64,000 bases of DNA from Hemileia vastatrix (lineage: Eukaryota; Basidiomycota; Pucciniomycetes; Pucciniales; Zaghouaniaceae): NCBI GenBank assembly GCA_030280995.1, contig JASXTE010000002.1, forward strand, positions 20,162,683 to 20,226,682. Direction: 5' to 3'. The notes beneath the pieces were generated by a model. The model ran no database searches. It was not told the DNA's origin and saw only the letters and a program-made list of their open reading frames with translations. Every line of letters starts with the position of its first letter. Positions within the stretch are counted from its first letter, which is position 1. This document shows positions 23,393 through 34,368 of the stretch, in pieces. Position numbers and translations under genes: made by a program.

Positions 23393-24856
23393 TTAGAAAG
23401 TTGAGAAGGAGGGAAAATAATTCTTCTTAGAGGTAGTATATCACAAGAGCAAGCAGATGAAACCAAACAAATTTGGTTGAATTCCCACTTCAATAACTAC
23501 CCTGATGTTTGGACTCTATTCCAATTAAAACTGTGAAAACTACAGAAAACAGACCATGTTATTTTGAATACGCTCAAACTTTCAAACATCTTTTTCAGCT
23601 TGAATACCCTACTTCTCATCTATATTTCTCTTCATTTACTTTCTTAGTTTTATTTTAATTGTATTTGGATTATGGTTTCAATTACTTACACTAATAGAAG
23701 ATATATATAAATAACAGGTGTCAGTGTGTCTTTGTTCTTAGTAAAAATAATATTTTGCAGACAATTTTGATATAATTAGATATAGAAAGTACCTTTCTTT
23801 TTGTTTTTTAAGAGATGGTGGAAGCAATGAATCAAGGACAAATTTTTCAAAAAATAACTCTGAAAAGGAATATAACTGTAGTTCTAATGAATTGATGCCA
23901 ATTTCAGCAGTTGATCACACAAGTCCTTACACAATGAGAAATGGTCACATTAAAGAGAGATTATGAAAACCTTTATTAGTTTCTATCTCTTACAAGAATT
24001 AAAACAAAAAAATGATTTATTTTTCCTAAGCTAATAAGATTAATTTAATTTTTTATTTCAAAGCTTTACCAGATTAATACAATCAGCAGATTGAAGTATA
24101 ACTTTTTTCCAAAAAAAAAATATATAATCTTTAAAGCTTTAAGTCTTGCTCTAAAAATAATATTTTTCAAGTTGAATCTCAAATGGACCCTAAAAAACTA
24201 ATTTAAAAAAATTGGTAAAATGATTGAGAATTTAATTAAGCCGATTCATAAGATCAATGGAACATTTATAAGTTGAATTGGAATAAAAATATTGCATTCA
24301 TAAAGATTTTTGAAAAGTGAATGGCATTCAAAGTTGGGTGGTGTTTTTTATCTTTTTTTTTGAGTTTTGAATGGAAAAAAGTACAAACATCAGTGTGAAA
24401 TTGGCACTGGAAACACCACCTTAATTTTCATAGTGTGATTCACTGCATGGGAAAATTGTTAAATAACATGAGCTATTGTCTATTTTAATCTTCACTGGAA
24501 GTATTTTGACAGTCAGCTTAGAAGCCCCAGTCCTAGTAACAATGAGAACCCCAGAAGAATGTCCTTTGTTCTTATCACCTGAGTGGTCACCAAAAAGTGA
24601 CTAATTTTTGACTCAGGGTGAGAAAGAAGTTACTGAGAATTTTCTAAGCACTTACTGATGCTATAATATCACATAAAAATAATTTTCACCAACTAAGCTT
24701 CAAATGAGGTTTTGTTTATGTTCAGACCAATTTCATTAAAGCTTCATCCTTTATCTTCATTTTCATCATCACTGACTCAACTTGTGTTCAATTTTTTGTG
24801 AGAAGGGTTAAATTTTGTGGATTTTCTAGAAAGTCTGCTTATAATATTGTGTGGAG
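23393..24856. other. Unassigned AT-rich sequence
   Basis: No long open frame, no repeat shared with the rest of the window and no RNA gene seen. A short frame at about 23445-23620 reads like protein (KQIWLNSHFNNYPDVWTLFQ) but has a stop soon after; it may be a fragment of an exon that I do not recognise. Confidence 0.4.
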
Positions 24857-24859
24857 TAT

Positions 24860-24960
24860 CACTATGACACATTTTTTTTCCATATGGAAGATCAATAACA
24901 CAAAAGTTGTATAATTGTTGTACCATTGTTATAACCCATAAAAAAATTTTTTTTGCAGTG
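24860..24960. mobile_element. CACTA-like MITE (101 bp)
   Basis: Begins CACTATGAC and ends TTTGCAGTG, flanked by TAT at 24857-24859 and 24961-24963. It shares the motif TTGTATAATTGTTGTACC with the 183-bp MITE at 13533 (TTATGC/TTGTTGCCCC). Confidence 0.7.
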
Positions 24961-24994
24961 TATTGTATTCATCATATTCAATAGTGCAATATAT

Positions 24995-25244
24995 CACCAC
25001 ACAATATGGGGGGAAGACTTGCTAGAAATTCTGCAACCTTGGACCCAAACTCACCACAGATTGAACACACATTGAGCTATTGATAAAGGAGCCATACAAT
25101 CAGGGATGAACACCTCTCAGCAGAACAGTTTTAGGTGGGTGTTATAGTAGAGTTCAGTATGGGTTCAGTTTGAGTTCAGTCTGATTTTCATCTGAGTTCA
25201 GATTGGGGACTTGCTAGCAAGTCCACCCCCTATATTGTGAAGTG
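24995..25244. mobile_element. MITE with CACTTCACAATAT ends and GCTAGC palindrome (250 bp)
   Basis: Terminal inverted repeats begin CACCACACAATATGGGGGG on the left and CACTTCACAATATAGGGGG on the right, followed by GACTTGCTAGCAAGTC-like palindromes. TAT flanks both ends (24992-24994, 25245-25247). The left half of a relative is at 44556-44566 and 47127-47160, split by element 6. Confidence 0.8.
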
Positions 25245-25247
25245 TAT

Positions 25248-26620
25248 TATACTTATTAAAACCCAGCTCTAATGTAAAGAGTGTTTCCTTCCTCAAAATC
25301 TAACTAAAGAATATTTTCTGTAAAAGTGAATTTCATGCATTATTTCCTGATATAAATATTGAAATAATATTTCTTGAAGATTATTTTTCTTCTTCCATCA
25401 ATAAATATAAGATTCAACCTTTTCATAATCCTTTCCAGTACTTGAACTAATCATCATAATTTTTTTTTTGAAAATTTAGAAGAAAAATACGTTTCTTTAG
25501 ATACAAATTTAGATCAGAAAGGATAATTAAATTAATTATACTATATTAATTTCATTCCACAACATTTTTATCAATTTTTGGAAACATTAACAATAATTTA
25601 TGATTTCTATTAAAAAAATTTTCTTGTTAAAATTTGAAACAATCAATAATTATATATATTTTTTTTCAAAATAATTTTTGAATGTATTTGAATTTTTTTT
25701 TGTGATTTTTTGATGTTAGGATGTTTCATTTTTTTCTTTTCTGTGAGAAAAGCACCAAAATATCTCAGGTCAACTACCCATGCCACTTTCAGAAATATGT
25801 TAGAAAATTTAGCATCAAAATAATTAGCTTTCTAGCTTTTTATGAGATAGGGATTTCAATTGATTAATAAATTTTATAAATATCATAAATAAAACAAAAT
25901 AAATCATAATAAAGAGTATAAGGAAAGAAATTTCTGATTCCAAAAATAAATAAATAAATGAAAATTAAAAGGCAAGGAAAATGAAAAAAGAGAAGCAAAA
26001 AAATAAAATACAAGGAAAGAATTATAATATTGATTTCATTTCACTAGTTAATAATTTAGAAATCAAGTTACTTATTTTGATTTTTTTTTATTTTTGGATG
26101 ATTATACTTCCTAGATTAGCTTAACTATTTGTTTTTAATAACATTTTTGCTGTATACATAGCTACTGGATAATTAATTTTTTTAACTTTTAAGTGATTAA
26201 TACTACTAAAATTGTAAATTTTTATTTTTTTCAACAATAATTTAATCAGTTTAATCTTCTTGAAGTTAATTGTTTTTATTTGGCTCTAGGTTAACTGACC
26301 ATCTCATTGGTGTACTGATGAGTTAGCTAATAGTGCAATTAAATACTGAGTCATTTAGACTATTAATCATTATTTTCTTATCATTATTTTATATTATTTA
26401 CTATTTCTTTTAGTTTGCAATTACATAAGCTATTATATTTTTGGTTCAATTTTGTTATTGTTAGTTTTTTGTTACTCAGGTATAGGTATTGTGATTAGCT
26501 ATTGAGTTTAATTTTGAGTATTTTTATCCTTTTTATTTAGCTATAATTCAACAAATTAGTTTATTTTTTGGTTATCACTTACTTTCTTTCTTTTTTTATT
26601 TTTGAGGTTTTTGAATTTAA
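25248..26620. other. AT-rich non-coding sequence
   Basis: Very AT-rich with long T and A runs. No gene, repeat family or RNA gene recognised. A stretch near 25900-26000 is A-rich and resembles the low-complexity tract at 12500. Confidence 0.5.
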
Positions 26621-26629
26621 AAAAATTTT

Positions 26630-27135
26630 AGGGGTAGGAAGAAAAAGATATGGGAAGGAAAAGAGAGGGAAGGTAAGTGAAGCAGGAGGAAGGGAAGAGA
26701 TGGTCAGAGAAAGGAAGCAAAATAATTCGGAGGGGAGGGTGATCGACGTGAGAGGATTGGGAAGGGAGGAGGAAGGAAATGAGAGGATGACGAGGGGAGG
26801 GGGACTGAAATGAGAGGATGGGGAGGAGAGGGGATGGAAGGGGATGGAAAAAAGAGGATTGAGAGGGAAATGAGACTGAAGCAAGACAATTGGGAGGAGA
26901 TGAGATAGAAATGAGAAGATGGGGAGTAGAGGGGAGGGGGATATAAGCGAGAGGTTTTGGAGGGGAGGAAGAGGGGAGGGAAACAGGCAGATGGGGAAAA
27001 GGAGGGGAGCAATGGGCTGGGGAAGAGGAGGAGAGAAATAAGGTATGAGAAGGGAGGTGCATGTGCCGTAAGGAATATAGGAGGGAAAAGGCATGAGAGG
27101 GGTGAGAAAAATGTGCAAGAGAGAAATGAGAATAA
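26630..27135 (+). repeat. 500-bp polypurine tract
   Basis: The plus strand is almost all G and A in irregular GGAGGGGAGG- and GATGGGGAGGAG-type units of about 30-40 bases. Open frames on the minus strand rich in Ser, Pro, Leu and Phe are by-products. Similar polypurine units lie downstream of transposases at 48975-49235 and 60190-60470. Confidence 0.8.
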
Positions 27136-27799
27136 ACTTGTGAGCATGTATCATTACTTACAAAAATGAGATGTGTTGAGGGGGAATGTAGCAAGTAAAA
27201 GTAAAATTAAAAACACACATTTACTAAGGAAAAAAAGAAAATTAAACTACCAGAAGATGGTACCAAATAAAATACATAGGAAACGAGTAACATATACAAC
27301 AAGAAAATGCTCACAAACAATGAGGTGGAGAAGGAGGAGGAATGTATTGTAAGAATTAATGGATGTTAACGGATATTATTATTTTCATTATTCTCGATAT
27401 TATTATTTTCATTATTCTCAAACTTTAATAGCTATCAAAGCTTTATATTTTTGTCAAAGCGTGTGCAACAAAAGTCAATTTAGTAAGATAGAAGCACTAT
27501 ATAATAGGGGGTGTCAGTTCTGGCAAATCCGCACTTAAATTTGACCAAATCCGCACTTAAATAAGTGCGGATTTCCAAAACACACTAGCCCCAATACTGG
27601 TGGATTTCAAAATGAAATAAGTCACTAATTTCACTCAAATACGCACTTTCTCAACCAAAAGTGCTGATTTCACCATCAAGTCTCATTTCACTTATTTGTC
27701 AGCATCATCCCATTCATATGCAGAACTCTGCAGCATAACACTTCATAACTCAAAACATCGTACATCACTTACATCTTCATATCATATCATATAAGAGTT

Positions 27800-28440
27800 A
27801 TGCCTTCCTCACTTTCAAATCATGATAAATTACATAAAGCAATGACTTTCATGGCTCTTGAACTGCTCTTGGACTCTGATTGCAATTCTGATTCTGATCT
27901 AGAAGAAGATTTTGTCTTTTTATCAAAAATGGCCACGAAACGTTACCCTCTTCCCAGAAAGCCTCAAGTACCTCATACCCCCCTGTACACCATCCAAACA
28001 CTTCTTAAACTATCTACACCCAGTTTTAGAGAGCTGTTCAGGACTTCTCAGGAATGTTTCCTTAAATTTCTTGAGCTTATTCAGGATCATCCCATATTTC
28101 ACAATAATTCTCAAAAAGGACAACAACATCCTTCAATTCAATTGGCCATCACACTATGTCATTTGGGTTCAAATGGTAATGGAGCCGCTTTGAAACGTTT
28201 AGAAAATGTCTTTGATTTAGGGTATGGTTCAGTTGACACTTATACCAAACAATGTATCACTGCCATCAACTCCTTGTAATCTCAACCTCTCACCTGGCCA
28301 ACAAAAGAAGAGCGACTTGAATAATCTCAGGTTATGCAAGCAGAGGGCTTCCCAGGATGTATTGGTTTTGTTGATGGTACTGCTATTCCTTTGAGCCAGA
28401 AACCTGCTCAAGGTGGAAACAATTACTTTCACATTCTCGT
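27800..28440 (+). pseudogene. Harbinger transposase N-terminal fragment (element 1)
   Basis: Starts MPSSLSNHDKLHKAMTF and runs through the helix-turn-helix-like QLAITLCHLGSNGNGAALK and the first catalytic region GFVDGTAIPLSQKPAQGG. Stops at 28277-28279 (GAA to TAA) and 28322-28324 (TCA to TAA). After NNYF at about 28430 the sequence switches abruptly to the dioxygenase 3' repeat block, so the second Asp and the Glu are absent. The same junction occurs in element 2. Confidence 0.88.
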
Positions 28441-28645
28441 CAAAAATTTTCACCAAAATATTTACAAGTCAAAAAAATTCTATATCTGTTTTAAAAAATT
28501 GGCAATACTCTCCCCTGCATTTTATTGAAGCAAGGGGTGGGTATCACCAAAATTTTTCTAAGTCATCAATTTCACATGTCAGATTTAAAAATTTGCCAAT
28601 ACCCCCCCCCCTGCATTTTATTGAAGTAAGTGGTGGAAGTCATCT
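28440..28645. repeat. AATAAA-bearing ~95-bp repeats (element 1)
   Basis: Two units with ATTTTATTGAAGYAAGTGG, i.e. CTTCAATAAAAT on the minus strand, directly downstream of the TET-like gene. They fit as polyadenylation region. Fuller arrays are at 55330-55745 and 62590-63015. Confidence 0.65.
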
Positions 28646-28936
28646 AAATTTAATATAATTACGTAAATTATTAAATAAATATCTAATATATATCACTTTC
28701 CCTAGTTTAAAGTAATGACAATCCCTCAAGCCAAAATGCAGATCAAATCTAGAAACAAAAGTTTGGGACTTTCCACAAGTATAGGCTAGAGGAACCCCAT
28801 GAAACAAATAAATGTTATCATGATTACCATTTATACAACACAAGGTCATGGGCCCATTACTTTAGTTGAGGAAATTGATACATAAAAAATATTTATTAAA
28901 AATTTACAAAAAAATATAAAATTTTCGATGACAACT

Positions 28937-29565
28937 CTAATCCCCATACTTTTTGGATCTAAATAAAGTTTTTTTAAATCGATTAACTTTACCTTCTTTC
29001 ATTACCTTATTGATTCTTTGAATCAACTTATGACTGATTTGAAATGAGCAACCAAAATGTGTTAAATGTTGACAGGATTCCAAACCAGGAAGAGCTTTGG
29101 TCGTTTGATGATTATCCTTAGAAGAATTCCAAATAGTTTCAATGATACCATTTCCCAAACCAAAATCAATGATGCACCGGTGGTCTGGAAAATATAAACC
29201 ATGTCATTTGATTTTAGCTGCAGATGGTATTGGTTGGCCAGTAATCGGTTTGATATATGAGAATATACCAAAAGTAAGAAAATTGGTGTCATTGGTATCG
29301 GTGTGAATTTTATTGTGAAATCCAGAATGAGTGATAATAACATTAGAAAATAAAAGATATTTGTGGCTGATATCTTCCCATTCGGAGTCACACCAATTCG
29401 GTATTCCAACTTTGGTTGCAAGTTCATGATTTTTTTCAAATGCTTTATTACAGTGCTTTTTGAGTCGAAGAGCAAGAAAAGAGTTAAAGGAAGGTAGAGT
29501 GTCCCATAAGCAAAAATTTTCATCTTTTTGAGCTTTAGTGATATTCTTGAGCAACAAATACATGC
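28937..29565 (-). pseudogene. TET/JBP-like 2OG-Fe(II) dioxygenase, 3' exon (element 1)
   Basis: The exon begins after an AG acceptor with GMYLLLKNITKAQKDENF. It encodes the oxygenase core: ITHSGFHNKIHTDTNDTNFL (HxD), FGIFSYIKPITGQP, IIDFGLGNGIIETIWNS and DNHQT (distal His), then HLTHFGCSFQISHKLIQR. A TGA replaces GGA in KIK-GHG (29204-29206); the frame is open again after it. The 5' exon with GWRPGF, present in element 5, is missing and replaced by TTAGGG-type repeats. The same TGA is in element 2, so both descend from one already damaged copy. Confidence 0.65.
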
Positions 29566-31904
29566 CTATATAATTGAAATGCCTAGATAATAATCATATA
29601 AGAGTTTCAGAATCCTTATCCTCTAAATATGCAATATAAAAATGTGAAATAAAACAAGTGAAATTTGGAAAAAAGGCTCAACTTCAAAGGTCAAAATCTC
29701 AGCAACCACTGAACCTAATTCAAACCTGTTTGAGGGAAATGAAAGATATGCTTTAGTAGAATCTTCAGTTAAAGGACATGTGATTTAAATAAACCTAACC
29801 CTAATTTGTTACATAAAAAAATGAAATAAAAATTTAAATTGGGAAAAAAAAGGCTCAACTTTAACGGTCAATATCTCAGCAACCACTGAATCAAATTAAA
29901 ATCTGTTTGTGGGAAATGAAAGTTAGCCTTCAGGAGAATCTTCAGCAAAAAGAACATTAGATTTGAATAAACCTAACCCTAATTCCGAGTCTGATTTTCA
30001 AAATTTTACAAAAACTTGAAAAGTGGTAATGAAGATGAGATCAAAAGGAGTTTTATAAGTTCACTGTTATCCAGATAAGAGTCATACATATATTTAAGTA
30101 TGAACTTTTCATAAAAGCAATGAGATATCATATAGGCATGAAAAAAAGGAGATGAAACTTACCTTGTTTGAAAAGTAGGAAAAATAGAGTGAGAAAGATT
30201 GATGTTGGAATTGTGGGGAAATTGAATATGGAGTAAGTGAAATGCATAAAGAATGTGCAAAGTATGTGTTTCAATGAAAAGGAACCAAAAAAAAGTGAAA
30301 TAAGGGAAAGGGGGGATAATTACCATGCCAAGGAGGGATGAAGAGTAGGGTGATGAAGCTAAAAAAGAAAGTAAAGAGGGAGAGAAAAAAAAGGTTAATT
30401 ATACCATTGAAATCCAAAATAACCACTTACAAAAACTATTTAGATAAAAAAAATAAAATAAACAGAAAAAAACAAAAAAAATTATAATAGTAATCAAAAA
30501 ATCAAAAAAAAAGAATAAAGTGACTTACCTGGAGAGATGAGATGACAAAATGAATGAAACCAAATTGTTTGAGGGATGTTGGAGGAGAATAGGAAAAGGA
30601 TATGAGGGTTGAATGAAAAAAAAAATCACTGACAAAATAGGGGGTGTCAGTTCTGGAAAATCCGCACTTAACTTAAGTGCGGATTTCAAACCAAATCAGC
30701 ACTTACAAATCAGCACTTAAATTTTGTAAAAAAGTCACTTATTTCAAAAAAGGGTGTCAGTTATGACCTCAAATCAGCACTTTTTTCCCATTTTTTTTCA
30801 CAACCACATTTTGGCCACAAAACATCCCTTCCTTTCTTACCCCATCCCTGTCACATGTGACACACTGACCTTCCTCACTCCCTACCCATCAATCCTCGGC
30901 ACACACCCCTTCCTGACATTTTCAATATTTTGACCGGGCATGTTTGCATTCTTTTTTACTTATTTCTTCTACTTCTTAATCTTTTTTCTATGGGTGTCAG
31001 TTCTGACCTCAAATCAGCACTTTTTTCGTGATTTTTTTTTCAAAACCACATGTTGGCCACATCATCCCTTTCTTTCCCATACCATTTTGTACTCTCCAAA
31101 TGTCCTCTTTGTGTACTTCATTCACTTGGGTTGGTATTTTGGTTTGTTGCATATTCATTTTTTTTGGAATTTACGGTGAATTTTTTTTTTTGGATGGCTC
31201 ATTGGTTTTCTTTCACCAGCTCAACATGAAATTGCATATTTTCTGAAATCGCATATTTTGTCAGTGATTTTTTTTTTCATTCATCCCTCATATCCTTTTC
31301 CTATTCTCCTCCAACATCCCTCAAACAATTTGGTTTCATTGATTTTGTCATCTCATCTCTCCAGGTAAGTCACTTTATTCTTTTTTTTTGATTTTTTGAT
31401 TACTAATTATAATTTTTTTTTGATTTTTTCTGTTTATTTTATTTTTTTTATCTCAATTTTTTTTGTAAGTGGTTATTTTGGATTTCAATGTTATAATTAA
31501 CCTTTTTTTTCTCTCCCTCTTTACTTTCTTTTTTAGCTCCATCACCCTACTCTTCATCCCTCCTTGGCATGGTCATTATCCCCCCTTTCCCTTATTTCAC
31601 TTTTTTTTGGCTCCATTTCATTGAAACACATACATTGCACATTCTTTATGCATTTCACTTACTCCATATTCAATTTCCCCACAATTCCAACATCAATCTT
31701 TCTCACTCTATTTTTCCTACTTTTCAATCAAGGTAAGTTTCATCTCCTTTTTTTCATGCCTATATGATATCTCATTGCTTTTATGAAAAGTTCATACTTA
31801 AATATATGTATGACTCTTATCTGGATAACAGTGAACTTATAAAACTCCTTTTGATCTCATCTTCATTACCACTTTTCAAGTTTTTGTAAAATTTTGAAAA
31901 TCAG

Positions 31905-32235
31905 ACTCGGAATTAGGGTTAGGTTTATTCAAATCTAATGTTCTTTTTGCTGAAGATTCTCCTGAAGGCTACCTTTCATTTACCACAAACAGATTTGAAT
32001 TTGATTCAGTGGTTGCTGAGATATTGACCATTAAAGTTGAGCCTTTTTTTTCCCAATTTAAATTTTTATTTCATTTTTTTATGTAACAAATTAGGGTTAG
32101 GTTTATTTAAATCACATGTCCTTTAACTGAAGATTCTACTAAAGCATATCTTTCATTTCCCTCAAACAGGTTTGAATTAGGTTCAGTGGTTGCTGAGATT
32201 TTGACCTTTGAAGTTGAGCCTTTTTTCCGAATTTC
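31905..32235 (+). repeat. Two ~180-bp TTAGGGTTAGG units (element 2)
   Basis: AATTAGGGTTAGGTTTATT recurs at about 31912 and 32091, each followed by CAAACAG, TTCAGTGGTTGCTGAGAT and GTTGAGCCTTTTTT. The units stand where the 5' exon of the TET-like gene should be. The telomere-like motif is not iterated. Confidence 0.7.
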
Positions 32236-32329
32236 ACTTGTCTTATTTCACATTTTTATATTGCATATTTAGAGGATAAGGATTCTGAAACTCTTATATG
32301 ATTATTATCTAGGCATTTCAATTATATAG

Positions 32330-32958
32330 GCATGTATTTGTTGCTCAAGAATATCACTAAAGCTCAAAAAGATGAAAATGTTTGCTTATGGGACACTCTA
32401 CCTTCCTTTAACTCTTTTCTTGCTCTTCGACTCAAAAAGCACTGTAATAAAGCATTTGAAAAAAATCATGAACTTGCAACCAAAGTTGGAATACCGAATT
32501 GGTGTGACTCCGAATGGGAAGATATCAGCCACAAATATCTTTTATTTTCTAATGTTATTATCACTCATTCTGGATTTCACAATAAAATTCACACTGATAC
32601 CAATGACACCAATTTTCTTACTTTTGGTATATTCTCATATATCAAACCGATTACTGGCCAACCAATACCATCTGCAGCTAAAATCAAATGACATGGTTTA
32701 TATTTTCCAGACTACCGGTGCATTATTGATTTTGGTTTGGGAAATGGTATCATTGAAACTATTTTGAATTCTTCTAAGGATAATCATCAAACGACCAAAG
32801 CTCTTCCTGGTTTGGAATCCTGTCAACATTTAACACATTTTGGTTGCTCATTTCAAATCAGTCATAAGTTGATTCAAAGAATCAATAAGGTAATGAAAGA
32901 AGGTAAAGTTAATCAATTTAAAAAAACTTTATTTAGATCCAAAAAGTATGGGGATTAG
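32330..32958 (+). pseudogene. TET/JBP-like 2OG-Fe(II) dioxygenase, 3' exon (element 2)
   Basis: Follows TATATAG at 32329. In frame from ATG 32332: LKNITKAQKDENVCLWDTLP, CNKAFEKNHELATKVGIPNW, then the HxD motif (His codon 32590, Asp 32596) and, after the TGA at 32689-32691, the distal His (32785) in DNHQTT and HFGCSFQIS. The order of HxD, a glycine-rich strand, distal His and FGCSFQ fits the Tet-like oxygenase family known from rust fungi; the assignment is from memory of that family. These enzymes oxidise 5-methylcytosine or thymine in DNA using Fe(II) and 2-oxoglutarate. With one nonsense codon and no 5' exon it is inactive. Confidence 0.65.
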
Positions 32959-33045
32959 AGTTGTCATCGAAAATTTTATATTTTTTTGTAAATTTTTAAT
33001 AAATATTTTTTATGTATCAATTTCCTCAACTAAAGTAATGGGCCC

Positions 33046-33255
33046 ATGACCTTGTGTTTTATAAATGGTAATCATGATAACATTTATTTGTTTCATGGGG
33101 TTCCTCTAGCCTATACTTGTGGAAAGTCCCAAACTTTTGTTTCTAGATTTGATCTGCATTTTGGCTTAAGGGATTGTCATTACTTTAAACTAGGGAAATT
33201 GATATATATTAGATATTTATTTAATAATTTACGTAATTATATTAAATTTAGATGA
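33046..33255 (+). other. Conserved 69-codon block downstream of the dioxygenase (element 2)
   Basis: An open frame with GNHDNIYLFHGVPLAYTCGK and LHFGLRDCHYFKLGK. It recurs in frame at 28640-28849 (-), 55127-55330 and 62385-62594, and broken in element 0. It could be a small exon or gene, or simply conserved 3' sequence. I recognise no domain. Confidence 0.35.
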
Positions 33256-33450
33256 CTTCCACCACTTACTTCAATAAAATGCAGGGGGGGGGTATTGCCA
33301 AATTTTCAAATCTGACATGTGAAATTGATGACTTAGAAAAATTTTGGTGATATCCACCCCTTGCTTCAATAAAATGCAGGGGAGAGTATTGCCAATTTTT
33401 TAAAACAGATATAGAATTTTTTTGACTTGTAAATATTTTGGTGAAAATTT
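33256..33450. repeat. AATAAA-bearing ~95-bp repeats (element 2)
   Basis: Two units with CTTACTTCAATAAAATGCAGG and CTTGCTTCAATAAAATGCAGG, directly after the 69-codon block. At about 33450 they join the transposase fragment. Confidence 0.65.
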
Positions 33451-34093
33451 TTGACGAGAATTTGAAAGTAATTGTTTCCACCTTGAGCAGGTTTCTGGCT
33501 CAAAGGAATAGCAGTACCATCAACAAAACCAATACATCCTGGGAAGCCCTCTGCTTGCATAACCTGAGATGATTCAAGTGGCTCTTCTTTTGTTGGCCAG
33601 GTGAGAAGTTGAGATTACAAGGAGTTGATGGCAGTGATACATTGTTTGGTATAAGTGTTAACTGAACCATACCCTAAATCAAAGACATTTTCTAAACGTT
33701 TCAAAGCGGCTCCATTACCATTTGAACCCAAATGACATAGTGTGATGGCCAATTGAATTGAAGGATGTTGTTGTTCTTTTTGAGAATTATTGTGAAATAT
33801 GGGATGATCCTGAATAAGCTCAAGAAATTTAAGGAAACATTCCTGAGAAGTCCTGAACAGCTCTCTAAAACTGGGTGTAGATAGTTTAAGAAGTGTTTGG
33901 ATGGTGTACGGGGGGTATGAGGTACTTGAGGCTTTCTGGGAAGAAGGTAACGTTTCGTGGCCATTTTTGATAAAAAGACAAAATCTTCTTCTAGATCAGA
34001 ATCAGAATTGCAATCAGAGTCCAAGAGCAGTTCAAGAGCCATGAAAGTCATTGCTTTATGTAATTTATCACGATTTGAAAGTGAGGAAGGCAT
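33451..34093 (-). pseudogene. Harbinger transposase N-terminal fragment (element 2)
   Basis: ATG at 34093 gives MPSSLSNRDKLHKAMTFM. One base is missing after VPHTP (about 33915), shifting the frame. It shares the TAA after INSL with element 1 but not the second stop (ESSQVM is intact here). It ends at the same junction after GGNNYF. Confidence 0.88.
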
Positions 34094-34368
34094 AACTCTT
34101 ATATGATATGATATGAAGATGTAAGTGATGTACAATGTTTTGAGTTATGAAGTGTTATGCTGCGGAGTGCTGCGTGTGAATGGGATGATGCTGACAAATC
34201 AGTGAAATGGGACTTGATGGTGAAATCAGCACTTTTGGTTGAGAAAGTGCGGATTTGAGTGAAATAAGTGAGTTATTTCATTTTGAAATCCACCAGTATT
34301 GGGGCTAGTGTGTTTTGGAAATCCGCACTTATTTAAGTGCGGATTTGCCAGAACTGACACCCCCTAAT

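Larger units (their letters stand above)
27506..30638 (+). mobile_element. Element 1, left part: Harbinger-type, family 1 TIR with dioxygenase cassette
   Basis: Starts AGGGGGTGTCAGTTCTGGC with AAT before it (27503-27505). The element continues at 34369-34985 and ends CCCCCT followed by AAT (34986-34988). Element 2 is inserted between the parts. Without it, element 1 is about 3.75 kb. Contents: truncated transposase (+), repeat block, TET-like gene (-), TTAGGG-type repeats, family 1 subterminal region. There is no Myb-like gene and no transposase 3' half, so it is non-autonomous. Confidence 0.88.
30639..34365 (-). mobile_element. Element 2: Harbinger-type element nested in element 1
   Basis: Ends are AGGGGGTGTCAGTTCTGG at 30639 and CCAGAACTGACACCCCCT at 34365. 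AAT flanks both sides (30636-30638, 34366-34368). At 3727 bp it is nearly identical to element 1 in content and sequence, inserted in opposite orientation. Left end: family 1 subterminal repeats, then from about 31090 a cassette nearly identical to element 4 (53170-55500) with the TET-like gene, then the family 1 transposase fragment. Confidence 0.92.

Noticed and set aside
26579..27194. Ser/Pro/Leu-rich open frames opposite the polypurine tract
   Set aside because: Composition alone keeps three overlapping frames open; no start context or homology.
32372..32767. A 131-codon frame overlapping the dioxygenase exon, repeated in every copy
   Set aside because: Shifted frame of the oxygenase exon; it has no motif, and its conservation follows from the real frame.
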